From positions 1 to 51,785 of the forward strand of contig JAIEPT010000071.1 in the NCBI GenBank assembly GCA_019748295.1: DNA of 51,785 bases, written 5' to 3'. This DNA is from Gemmataceae bacterium. Lineage in GTDB: Bacteria > Planctomycetota > Planctomycetia > Gemmatales > Gemmataceae. Shown here piece by piece: positions 7,297 to 15,420 of this stretch; position 1 is the first letter of the stretch, and every line of letters begins with the position of its first letter. The position numbers and the translations under genes were made by a program. A model generated the notes under the pieces. It had not been told where the DNA came from and searched no databases. It saw nothing but the letters and a program-made list of their open reading frames with translations.

Positions 7297-10200
7297 CCGT
7301 CGAGAAGATCGACCTGTCCCGGCATGCCGTCGTCGAAGCCTCCGCGGGCACAGGCAAAACCTACACGATCGAATGCCTCGTCCAGCGACTGTTGCTGGAG
7401 CGGGACGTTCCCCTCGACAACATCCTCGTCGTCACCTTCACGGAAAAGGCGACGGCCGAGCTGAAGGACCGCATCCGCAAATCGCTGGAGCGGGCGCTCG
7501 CCAAGCAGCCCGCGAATGGCCGGATCATCACTTCGTTGGAAGACTTCGACCAGGCGCCGATCTTCACGATCCATGCCTTCTGCCAGCGATTGCTGCAAGA
7601 ATACCCGCTCGAAAAAGGCCAGGATTTTCGTCCCGAGCTGGTGGACGACAACGAACTGCTGCCGCTTGCGCTCCGCGAAGTGCAGCGCCGCGTGTGGCCC
7701 AAGCTTTACGGCAAAGACCTCGCCTGCATCCTCGGCCTTGCGGAGTTCAATCGAGATACGGCGGAGAAATGGCAGGGCCAGGTTCTCGAGATCGCCAAAA
7801 AGTATCGCGGATCGTGCGGGCATCGCATCGTGCCGCCGCTTCTGCACGATTGGCTGAGCTACGTCCTTCAGTCATGCCATCGCGGCGATCAGCTCGTTGA
7901 GGATTTGCACGAGATCGACCCGGACGTGCAATGGAAGCATCTGCTGGCGGTGCAAACAATCCATGAAACGCAAAAGATGCTGGAGGAGATGAAGCGCCAG
8001 CGCGGGCAGCAAAGCTTCGACGACATGATCTCCCGCGTGGACGAAGGACTCGATCCGGAGCGGAATCCGAATGCAGGCGAGTTGCTCGCTCGGCTGCGCC
8101 AGCGCTTCCGCTACGGCATCGTGGACGAGTTTCAGGACACCGACCCGCTTCAGTGGCGCATCTTCCGCCGGCTGTTTCTTGAAGGGGGCGAGTCGCAGCT
8201 CATCGTCGTCGGCGATCCCAAGCAAGCGATCTATGGCTTTCGCGGCGCCGACCTGCCGACGTATCAGCAGGCCGTCAGCGATATGGTCAAGAAGCACAGG
8301 GCATGCAGCTATCCGCTCACGACGAACTGGCGATCCGTGCCCGAGTTGCTCGATGGGCTCAATCGGCTTTATGTCGAAGGAGCCGTCTTTCCTCCCGTCG
8401 ATCGCATCAACTATCACCCTGTGGGCGCTCCGCCCAAAGATGAACGCCGCCTCACGGTCGAACGGGATGCAAGCCGGCGGCCCGCCATCAACCTTGTCGA
8501 CGTCCGCGGCTATTCGACGGCATTGCAAGGGGCGAAGACGTATGCGTCGTTCGTCGCCGCCGAGATTCGCCGACTGCTTGCGGGGGACGACGATCAGCCG
8601 TCGATCACGTATCGCTGCAAAGGGGAGGAGGCGAAGCCGATCGATGCGTCCGACGTCTGCATCCTCGTCTTTCGCCGCAGCGAGGCGAAGAAGATCACGC
8701 AGGAGTTGGCCAAGCTCCGCATCCCGTACACGGTCTACAAGGAATCGGGCCTATGGCGGTCCGATGAAGCCGAGCAGATTCGCTTATTGCTCGAATCGCT
8801 GCAACGGCCCGACGAATCGTCGTCCTTTCGCAAGGCGCTCCTCACGCGATTTTTCCGGCTGAAACCCGCCGAGATCGCCAGCGCGGGCGAAGTGCCGAGC
8901 TACCATCCGGCTCGCCGATTGTTTTTGAATTGGGCTGGATTGGCCGAGGCACGGCGATGGTCGGCTTTGTTCCAATCGCTGCTCGAGCAATCGGGCGTCA
9001 TCGTTCATGAACGGGAGGATCCCGAATTCGAGCGGCACCAGGCGAACTACCGCACAATCCTCAGTTCGCTGGAGCAGGTGGGGTATCGCGACAACGGCGA
9101 CTTGTTGCACCTGATCGATTTCATGCGACATCGCCGCTCGGCGACCGCGATCGAAACCGATTATCAGCCGATGGAAACGCAACGGCCCAAGGTGCGGATC
9201 ATGACGATCCATGCCAGCAAGGGGCTTGAGTTTCCCGTCGTCTTCTTCGCCGGCGGCTTCACGAACTCGCGCCCCGAATTCATCCGCAGCTACCGCGACG
9301 ATAAAGACAAACGGCTGGTATTCGATCTGGTCGCAGACGACTCGACGAGAAACAAGCCGCTCCATGACAAGTGGGCGCTGGAGCGACGGCTTGTATACGT
9401 TGCACTGACACGCGCAATGATCAAGCTTTACGTGCCTTACATGTGTTTAGAGAAGGGAATGAAGAAGTCTCCCGTCATTGTCTTATCAGAAGCTATTGAT
9501 CGATCGAAACTCGCTGACTTCGAGCAGGCTGTCAGTCTGCATCGGCCGGGGCGAAAGAAGCCGGAGCCGTTGCCGTTCGATGCGTCCGCGATCGCGGGTT
9601 CTAAGTCAGCCCTCGTCGTGGATGAGTTGTTCCCCGTGCTCGATCCGAACCTGCATCAGCGAAAGATAACGATTCAGTCGTTCTCCAGTCTGCACCGCAC
9701 GCGGCATGGTCCGGACGAGACGATCACCTTCGGCGAAGGATTGCCGCGGCGCGATGAGAACGAGTACAGCATCGCGGTGGCGGAAGATCCGCTGCGTGGA
9801 GCCGCGTTCGGCGACGTCGTGCATCAGATTCTGGAGGCGGTCGATTTTGGCGTGATCGGCACGCTTCGCAATGTGGAAGACATGCTGCGCGCGGGGACGC
9901 CGACGCGGTCCGCGATCGACAAGGTGGTGCACGAAAATCTGCACAAGTTCGTCGCGCCGATGTCGGCTGAGCAGCTTGAGGAGCTTTGTCGAATTCGGGT
10001 AGCGAATCTGGTGTGGAACGCTTTGCGAACCCCGCTGGCTCCCCTGGGCGGGCCGTTGTGCGAAGTGCCTCCGATCGATCGTTTGCAGGAACTGGCGTTC
10101 GATTTTCCGGAGCACGAAGGCAACGGCCGGCATCGCCCGCTCGAAACCTTCGTCACCGGATACATGGACTTGGTCTTCCGTCGTCGTGCGAAACTTTACC

Positions 10201-10478
10201 TGCTTGATTGGAAGACGAACCTGCTGCCTGCCTACGGGGCCGCCGAGATCGCCGCGAGCATGGACCAGGCGGATTACCATCGGCAATATCGGCTCTACCT
10301 CGTCGCGTTGGTTCGTTGGTTGAAGCGGATCTATGGCCGAAGCTTCGACTACGACGGCATGATCGGCGGCGTGTTCTACCTCTACGTCCGCGGCATGAAC
10401 GGCGAGGACGACCGCAACGGCGTTTATTTCCGCAAGCCGCCGATGGGCGAATTGCAGCTCGCGGAGTTGCTGGCATGA
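7293..10478 (+). CDS. recB: Exodeoxyribonuclease V subunit beta (RecB): 3'-5' helicase and nuclease
   Basis: A 1061-aa superfamily 1A helicase-nuclease. Visible motifs: Walker A ASAGTGKTYT near residue 20, motif Ia VVTFTEKATAELKDR, DEFQDTD (motif II, about residue 278), VVGDPKQAIYGFRGAD (III), TIHASKGLEFPVVF (V) and YVALTRA (VI). The C-terminal nuclease domain has YMDLVFRRRAKLYLLDWKTN near residue 970 with the catalytic Asp and Asp-x-Lys, so it should be active. I take the ATG at 7293, which overlaps the recC stop as ATGA and has GAGGAGG upstream, instead of a TTG two codons earlier. It acts with RecC and RecD on double-strand ends in repair and degradation of linear DNA. Confidence 0.95.
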   Translation: MTVEKIDLSRHAVVEASAGTGKTYTIECLVQRLLLERDVPLDNILVVTFTEKATAELKDRIRKSLERALAKQPANGRIITSLEDFDQAPIFTIHAFCQRLLQEYPLEKGQDFRPELVDDNELLPLALREVQRRVWPKLYGKDLACILGLAEFNRDTAEKWQGQVLEIAKKYRGSCGHRIVPPLLHDWLSYVLQSCHRGDQLVEDLHEIDPDVQWKHLLAVQTIHETQKMLEEMKRQRGQQSFDDMISRVDEGLDPERNPNAGELLARLRQRFRYGIVDEFQDTDPLQWRIFRRLFLEGGESQLIVVGDPKQAIYGFRGADLPTYQQAVSDMVKKHRACSYPLTTNWRSVPELLDGLNRLYVEGAVFPPVDRINYHPVGAPPKDERRLTVERDASRRPAINLVDVRGYSTALQGAKTYASFVAAEIRRLLAGDDDQPSITYRCKGEEAKPIDASDVCILVFRRSEAKKITQELAKLRIPYTVYKESGLWRSDEAEQIRLLLESLQRPDESSSFRKALLTRFFRLKPAEIASAGEVPSYHPARRLFLNWAGLAEARRWSALFQSLLEQSGVIVHEREDPEFERHQANYRTILSSLEQVGYRDNGDLLHLIDFMRHRRSATAIETDYQPMETQRPKVRIMTIHASKGLEFPVVFFAGGFTNSRPEFIRSYRDDKDKRLVFDLVADDSTRNKPLHDKWALERRLVYVALTRAMIKLYVPYMCLEKGMKKSPVIVLSEAIDRSKLADFEQAVSLHRPGRKKPEPLPFDASAIAGSKSALVVDELFPVLDPNLHQRKITIQSFSSLHRTRHGPDETITFGEGLPRRDENEYSIAVAEDPLRGAAFGDVVHQILEAVDFGVIGTLRNVEDMLRAGTPTRSAIDKVVHENLHKFVAPMSAEQLEELCRIRVANLVWNALRTPLAPLGGPLCEVPPIDRLQELAFDFPEHEGNGRHRPLETFVTGYMDLVFRRRAKLYLLDWKTNLLPAYGAAEIAASMDQADYHRQYRLYLVALVRWLKRIYGRSFDYDGMIGGVFYLYVRGMNGEDDRNGVYFRKPPMGELQLAELLA

Positions 10479-12553
10479 GCGACGTGGCCGCGGATATCGT
10501 ACTGCAATCGGATCGCCGCGTGCGGCTGCGCGGCATCTCCGCGCGACTTGCGGACCTTCTCGACCGCGCTCTCGATGCGGATGCGTTGGCCCCGAGCGAC
10601 ATCTATGCGGTGCATGATTGGGTGGAACTATTCGGCGACGGCGATCGCGATGCGCTGGGCCTGCTCCTGTCCGCGCTGATGATTGCCTTCAACGAGGGCA
10701 GCCTCAGCGTCGAGCTTTCGCCCGAATCCCTTGCACATCGCTTGGCCGATCTTGGCTCGCAGAGCGAACTGACCGCCTGGGCAAGCGATGCGATCGCATC
10801 CTTGGATGCGGGCGTTTTCAAGCCGCTCATCGGCAGCGGGCCCGCGGATCATCGTCCCATCGTTCTGCATCAAGACGAGGGACGACGACACCTGTATTTC
10901 CAGAAGTTCTTGCGAGCCGAGCTGGAGTTTCGCGGTGCGTTTTTGACGCTGCTGCAACGGGAGGGCGAGGCTCCTGCCGAGCCGCGCGCGCCTCCGCCTC
11001 CCGATGTAGATCGCATTCGTCAGGTCCTCGACGAAGTGCTGGTTCAGCGGCCATTGCGAGCCGGTGATGGCCCGTTGCAAATGGATCGCGAGCAGAAGCT
11101 CGCACTCGGCATGGCGTTGTTGCGGCCGCTCAGCATCATCTCGGGCGGGCCCGGCACCGGCAAAACCTCGATCGTGCTGAATGTGCTGCGCTGCATTGTC
11201 CGCAGCGGAGTTGCTCCCGACCGCATCGCGCTGGCAGCGCCGACGGGCCGTGCTTCGCAGCGGTTGACCGATTCGATTCGTGCCGGCCTTGAGCGTCTTT
11301 CGCCCGCCGAAGGAACGCCCGACGCATCGCTGCGCGACCTCGCCGCGACCACGTTGCACCGCCTACTACAGTACGACCCGACGCGGCAAATCTATCGCCG
11401 GCATCGGCAGAACCCGATTGCGGCGGACGTCGTCGTCATCGACGAAACGTCGATGGTCGGCGTCGTCCAACTCGCGCAGCTCTTGCAAGCCCTCGCTCCG
11501 AACGCCCGGCTTATTTTGCTCGGCGACAAGGACCAGTTGCCGTCGGTCGATGCGGGCGCCATCCTGTCGCAACTTACCGAGGGGATCCACGAACCGTCCC
11601 TCAGCGAATCGCTCTCCAATCTGCTAGGGGAAATGTTTGCCGAACCAGTCGCATCGGTTGCCGAAAAACCGCTGCTGGCCGATTCGCTGATGCTGCTGCG
11701 AACGAACCACCGCTCGCAATCGGCAATCCGCGATGCGGCTGCCGCCGTCAATGCGCAGGATGCCGGCATCATCGATCGCTTGCCGCGCTTCTGTCTGCCG
11801 AACAGCGGCGAATCCTTGCCGCTCGACGAAGCGACCAAAGCGGGTGGTTGCTGGTGGTGCGATCAACCAGCAGGCGCCCCCGTCGAATTGCGGCGCGTGC
11901 TCGAAGCGTGGGGCGAACATGCGTATCTGAAGGCGGGGCCCAACGGCCGGTCGCTTCGCGAAACGCTTGCGGATCCGAGTCTGGCGGAGATCGAGTTCGA
12001 TCGCCCCATCGAGCATCCCGTGCTTGACGAAGCGTATCGCTTGCTTGATCGCACTCGCTTGCTGACCTTGATCCGCGAAGGGGCATGGGGCGTCGAGGAG
12101 ATCAATCATTTCTTCGATCAGATGCTGCGCCCGAAGCTCGACCGATATTCGCTCCAGGGCCAACTCTTTGCGGGGGCTCCCGTCCTTGTCACGCGCAACG
12201 ATTCGGGCCGCGAACTCTTCAACGGCGACGTCGGCCTGACGATCCGCTCCCGCCGCGGCGACCTGCGTGTGGTCTTTCCGCGAAGAGGCGCCTACATCTC
12301 GTTCCCTGCGGAGTCGTTGCCCAGCCATGAACTCGGCTTCGCGATGACGGTGCACAAAAGCCAGGGCTCGGAATTCGACCACGTCCTCATCGTGCTCCCC
12401 CCTCGCGGCGGTCGGCGCTTGCTGACGAAGGAACTTCTCTACACCGGCATGACCCGCGCCAAGTCTCTCGCCATCCTCGCCGGCAAACGCGAATCGCTGC
12501 AAATTGCGATCGAGCGCCGCATCGTCCGCGAGTCGGGGCTCTCGTGGCAGTGA
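10475..12553 (+). CDS. recD: Exodeoxyribonuclease V subunit alpha (RecD): 5'-3' helicase
   Basis: A 692-aa superfamily 1B helicase. Walker A GGPGTGKTS is near residue 225, Walker B DETSMV near 322, LLGDKDQLPSVDAGAIL after it, LRTNHRS near 410, and the UvrD-like C-terminal block FAMTVHKSQGSEFDHVL near 625, followed by LLYTGMTRAK. The ATG at 10475 overlaps the recB stop as ATGA; longer frames reaching into recB are not needed. An in-frame stretch REGEAPAEP near residues 162-172 matches a dispersed repeat also present outside genes here, and lies in a linker between the N-terminal domain and the motor, so the enzyme is probably intact. Confidence 0.94.
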   Translation: MSDVAADIVLQSDRRVRLRGISARLADLLDRALDADALAPSDIYAVHDWVELFGDGDRDALGLLLSALMIAFNEGSLSVELSPESLAHRLADLGSQSELTAWASDAIASLDAGVFKPLIGSGPADHRPIVLHQDEGRRHLYFQKFLRAELEFRGAFLTLLQREGEAPAEPRAPPPPDVDRIRQVLDEVLVQRPLRAGDGPLQMDREQKLALGMALLRPLSIISGGPGTGKTSIVLNVLRCIVRSGVAPDRIALAAPTGRASQRLTDSIRAGLERLSPAEGTPDASLRDLAATTLHRLLQYDPTRQIYRRHRQNPIAADVVVIDETSMVGVVQLAQLLQALAPNARLILLGDKDQLPSVDAGAILSQLTEGIHEPSLSESLSNLLGEMFAEPVASVAEKPLLADSLMLLRTNHRSQSAIRDAAAAVNAQDAGIIDRLPRFCLPNSGESLPLDEATKAGGCWWCDQPAGAPVELRRVLEAWGEHAYLKAGPNGRSLRETLADPSLAEIEFDRPIEHPVLDEAYRLLDRTRLLTLIREGAWGVEEINHFFDQMLRPKLDRYSLQGQLFAGAPVLVTRNDSGRELFNGDVGLTIRSRRGDLRVVFPRRGAYISFPAESLPSHELGFAMTVHKSQGSEFDHVLIVLPPRGGRRLLTKELLYTGMTRAKSLAILAGKRESLQIAIERRIVRESGLSWQ
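10957..10990 (+). repeat. GEAPAEP-type dispersed repeat inside recD
   Basis: The core GGCGAGGCTCCTGCCGAGCC (10964-10983) is the same sequence seen at 16710-16729 and, as a reverse complement with one change, near 16781-16800. Here it is read in frame as Gly-Glu-Ala-Pro-Ala-Glu-Pro. Confidence 0.75.
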
Positions 12554-12562
12554 GTCTTCTCA

Positions 12563-12663
12563 AGCCCAGGGGCGAGCGCAGCGAGCTCCTGGGTTCCAGA
12601 CCGAAAGTGCATTCCACTTCCGACGCTCTGAACCCAGGAGCTCCCTACGGTCGCCCCTGGGCT
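12563..12663. repeat. 34-bp-arm inverted repeat after recD
   Basis: Arms 12563-12596 and 12630-12663 are inverted copies (AGCCCAGGGGCGA at one end, TCGCCCCTGGGCT at the other) with only a few mismatches and a 33-nt loop. It starts 10 nt after the recD stop. No T-run follows, so it looks like a mobile palindromic repeat rather than a classical terminator, though it may protect the 3' end of the recCBD transcript. Confidence 0.75.
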
Positions 12664-12682
12664 AGGGCGCTGGAGTTGTTTG

Positions 12683-12717
12683 CAAAAAGAAACGGCGGCC
12701 CGTTTGGGGTCGCCGTC
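12683..12717 (-). terminator. Rho-independent terminator of tRNA-Ser
   Basis: On the minus strand ACGGCGACCC and GGGCCGCCGT form a stem with a CAAAC loop, followed directly by TTCTTTTT. It lies 16 nt past the tRNA 3' end. Confidence 0.75.
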
Positions 12718-12732
12718 TCGTTGAGTCTTGAG

Positions 12733-12821
12733 CGGAGAGGGCGGGATTCGAACCCGCGGATGGGATTTCTCCCATCACCGATTTAGCAAACCGGCGCTTT
12801 CGGCCACTCAGCCACCTCTCC
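12733..12821 (-). tRNA. tRNA-Ser (anticodon GCU)
   Basis: An 89-nt minus-strand cloverleaf: acceptor stem GGAGAGG/CCTCTCC with G discriminator, D arm GCTGAGTGGCC, anticodon stem CCGGT/ATCGG with loop TTGCTAA giving GCU, a long variable arm (GATGGG...CCCATC) typical of serine tRNAs, and T arm GGGTTCGAATCCC. The 3' CCA is not encoded. It reads AGC and AGU codons. Confidence 0.95.
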
Positions 12822-12910
12822 GGGTGGGGCTCGTGAGCCCCGCGATCACTCCGAAATCTTACATCCGCACGGCCTCCTGGCCAAGTCCCCGGGGACGCAA
12901 ATCGTCGCGG

Positions 12911-15334
12911 TCAGCGCGGTTGTTGTAGGAAGGCCAGCAAATCGCGCAGTTCCTGCACCGTCATCGTCTTTTCCAACCCCTCCACCATGATCGAGCGAGG
13001 CGACGGTCGGCGAACTTCGATCAACCGGGTTTCGACCGCGAACTCCTTGCCGTCAACATCAAGGAAACGCTCCTTGCGATCGTTGTCGATCTTGCCCAGC
13101 GAGACGCCCGTCAGAATGCGGCCATCGGCCAATTCGACGACGACGGTCAGAAACTGCGGCGCGATTTCGCGGCTCGGCTGCAAGATCGACTCGAGCAGTC
13201 GGCGCATCGGCTGCTTATGGATCTGCGTGAGATCCGGCCCGACTGAACCGCCGCGGCCTTCGATCGCATGGCAACGCATGCACGCGGGGCCATACCGTCC
13301 ATAGAAGACGCGTCGTCCCGCTTCGGCATCGCCCGCCTCTTTCGAGACGAGTTTCTCCCAGGCGTCGATGTCCTCGGCCTTCGCAGGAGGTTCCGTCTCT
13401 TTGCGGACAAGATGCCTCAGCAATCGGTTCGCTTCATTTCGGACGACGTCTTCTTCGTCGTCCGCGAATGCCTTGATCCTCTCGCGGTCTTTTTCGGAAT
13501 CAAGCGGCAAACCCGCCAATGCATCTGCCCGCCATGCCGCGGGGAGCGACGCATCGCTCGCGGCCTGGGCGAGCACTGCGATTCGCTCAGGGCGATTCGA
13601 CAAAATCGCCGACCACAGTGCGGTTCGGCCCAGCTCGGGATCTTTGACCAGGGATGCGAGTCGATCCATCTTCACGGCAGAATGATCGACTGGCAGCGAA
13701 CGCAGAGCATAGTTGCGTAACGTAGCGGACTTTTTCTCATCCGCAAGGAGATCGGCGTAAAGCTGGTACTCCCGTTTTCGCAGTTCGTTGAAATCACGGG
13801 TCGGCGCATCGAGCCACGCCGTGGCAGCCAGGGCAGCTTTCACCAGGGTAAGCGGCGCATCGGAGCGGGTCGCTTGCGCTAACACCGCATTGCGGTGTTT
13901 GGTCAGCCTGTCGTCAGCAATCCAGCGGACGGCCAGGAAGCGAACATCCGGGTCAGAGTCTTCGAGCGCGGGCGACGCCAGAGTTTCGACATCGGCGCTA
14001 ATCCACCGTTTGGACTGCAGAAAGCCCGAACGCTGCCGACCTGTTTTGAGCAACTTGAAGTCGATCGAGCGCAGATTGGTTTGCTGCGAGAAGCCCCACA
14101 CCGCTGCCTGATGTACGAAGGGGTCAGGCGAATCGAACCGCGTTACCTCCGGCGTGATCTCGGTCCACTTCGCCTCCTTCTCGGTATCGTTCGGTTCCGG
14201 CCAAGGTTTGGCTTCCCGCAACTTCTTCGTGGGCCGCAGGCGCCAGAGCTTGCCTTGGTTGTGCAGCGTGTAGCTGCGGTCGACCCAATCGCAGAACCAG
14301 ACGTCGCCGTTCGGAGCGACGGCCATGCCGGTGGGGCGGAACTTTTCGTCCCCCTGCACCATCGTCGCGCGACTCGCTTTGAATGAGGCGCCGTGCGGCT
14401 TCAGCTCATACCTCTCGATGCGGTTGTCGCCCCAACTCGTCACCCACAACTCGCCGCGATGAATGAGAACCGTGCAGGGGGCCTCGCCCGTCCCGGCGAT
14501 CATCGGCAGCGTGCCCGGCAACTCGCCGTCCCATGCTTGCAAGGGATGCGTGCCGGCTCGGCCATAGCGGAACTGGAAGCCGTAATCGCCGCCGCCGACG
14601 ATGTGGAGCAGCCGGCAAGGCGGGCGCGCGTCGGGGTCGTTTTCCACGCAGAAAATACGGCCCAAGGGATCGACGCAGATGCCGAAGGGGTTCCAAACGC
14701 CGGTCGCGAATTTCTTGAGTTTGCTGCCGTCCGCGTGCATGCGGTAGATATTGCCCCCTTCGCCGCCCCCTGAGAGCGTCGTGCCGTCGGCGGCGATCAG
14801 CTTGTAGGGTTCCCCCAGGTTTTCCCCCATGCCGAAAATGAGCGTGCCGTCGTTGTCGAACGCAAGTCCGCAGAGGCCGTTGTGCGGATAGTCACCCTTC
14901 GTCTCGAGCTTGGCGAGAACGGTTTCCTCGTCGGCCACGCCGTCGCCGTCCTTGTCGCGGAGCCGAACGATCTTGTTGCGGGTGGCGACGAAGACGGAGC
15001 CGTCGTCGCGCAGGGCGAGGCACATCGCGTACTTGAAGCCCTGGTGAAACGTCGTGAGTTTGCTCGATCCATCCGCCTGCATTTCCAGAACCTGGATGCG
15101 ATCCGCGGGCGGGCCGGCGTAATTCTGCGGCCGAAAATGCGTGTGCGATTCGATGAACCAGACGCGGCTCTTCTTGTCCACCGCCAGAGACACCGGCGTC
15201 GCGATCTTGGGCTCGGAGAGGACGAGTTCTAATTCGTAACCCGGCTCTTCGACCTTCGGCTTCCGCGGAGCTTGTGCCTCGGCAACCGTTGCGGCGATCC
15301 AAACGAGCATGATCACGGAGAGGAACAGACGCAT
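12911..15334 (-). CDS. PVC-type haem-binding CxxCH protein (NHL/glucose dehydrogenase-like propeller plus cytochrome c)
   Basis: An 807-aa exported protein. The ATG at 15334 is preferred because it gives a clean signal peptide (MRLFLSVIMLVWIAATVAEA); the longer frame to 15427 reads through a terminator hairpin. Residues about 20-380 form the PVC-type membrane-bound dehydrogenase-like propeller (YELELVLSEPKIATPVSLAVD, then NGLCGLAFDNDGTLIFGMGE and WNPFGICVDPLG). A HEAT-like helical region follows, then one C-type haem site CMRCHAIEG near residue 692 with GPDLTQI after it. Such proteins are abundant in planctomycetes and are thought to act in periplasmic oxidation of carbohydrates; the substrate is unknown. 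Its own promoter is not evident. Confidence 0.88.
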   Translation of the reverse strand: MRLFLSVIMLVWIAATVAEAQAPRKPKVEEPGYELELVLSEPKIATPVSLAVDKKSRVWFIESHTHFRPQNYAGPPADRIQVLEMQADGSSKLTTFHQGFKYAMCLALRDDGSVFVATRNKIVRLRDKDGDGVADEETVLAKLETKGDYPHNGLCGLAFDNDGTLIFGMGENLGEPYKLIAADGTTLSGGGEGGNIYRMHADGSKLKKFATGVWNPFGICVDPLGRIFCVENDPDARPPCRLLHIVGGGDYGFQFRYGRAGTHPLQAWDGELPGTLPMIAGTGEAPCTVLIHRGELWVTSWGDNRIERYELKPHGASFKASRATMVQGDEKFRPTGMAVAPNGDVWFCDWVDRSYTLHNQGKLWRLRPTKKLREAKPWPEPNDTEKEAKWTEITPEVTRFDSPDPFVHQAAVWGFSQQTNLRSIDFKLLKTGRQRSGFLQSKRWISADVETLASPALEDSDPDVRFLAVRWIADDRLTKHRNAVLAQATRSDAPLTLVKAALAATAWLDAPTRDFNELRKREYQLYADLLADEKKSATLRNYALRSLPVDHSAVKMDRLASLVKDPELGRTALWSAILSNRPERIAVLAQAASDASLPAAWRADALAGLPLDSEKDRERIKAFADDEEDVVRNEANRLLRHLVRKETEPPAKAEDIDAWEKLVSKEAGDAEAGRRVFYGRYGPACMRCHAIEGRGGSVGPDLTQIHKQPMRRLLESILQPSREIAPQFLTVVVELADGRILTGVSLGKIDNDRKERFLDVDGKEFAVETRLIEVRRPSPRSIMVEGLEKTMTVQELRDLLAFLQQPR

Positions 15335-15350
15335 CGAGCACCATCGCAGG

Positions 15351-15396
15351 GAAAACAAAAACGCCAGCACGAGGATTATCTTCTCGTTGCTGGCGT
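15351..15396 (-). terminator. Rho-independent terminator after the zinc-ribbon gene
   Basis: On the minus strand ACGCCAGC plus an ACGAG/CTCGT extension pairs to form a strong stem, followed by TTTTTGTTTT. It ends the 15421-16599 gene and leaves only 16 nt before the ATG at 15334, so transcription of the next gene needs read-through or a promoter overlapping this site. Confidence 0.7.
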
Positions 15397-15420
15397 CGGG
15401 AGTCGAGCGAAAACGTCGAG

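Noticed and set aside
12822..12850. GGGGCTCGTGAGCCCC hairpin as a terminator for the haem-protein gene
   Set aside because: Possible stem but no T-run on the minus strand; it may just as well be part of tRNA processing.
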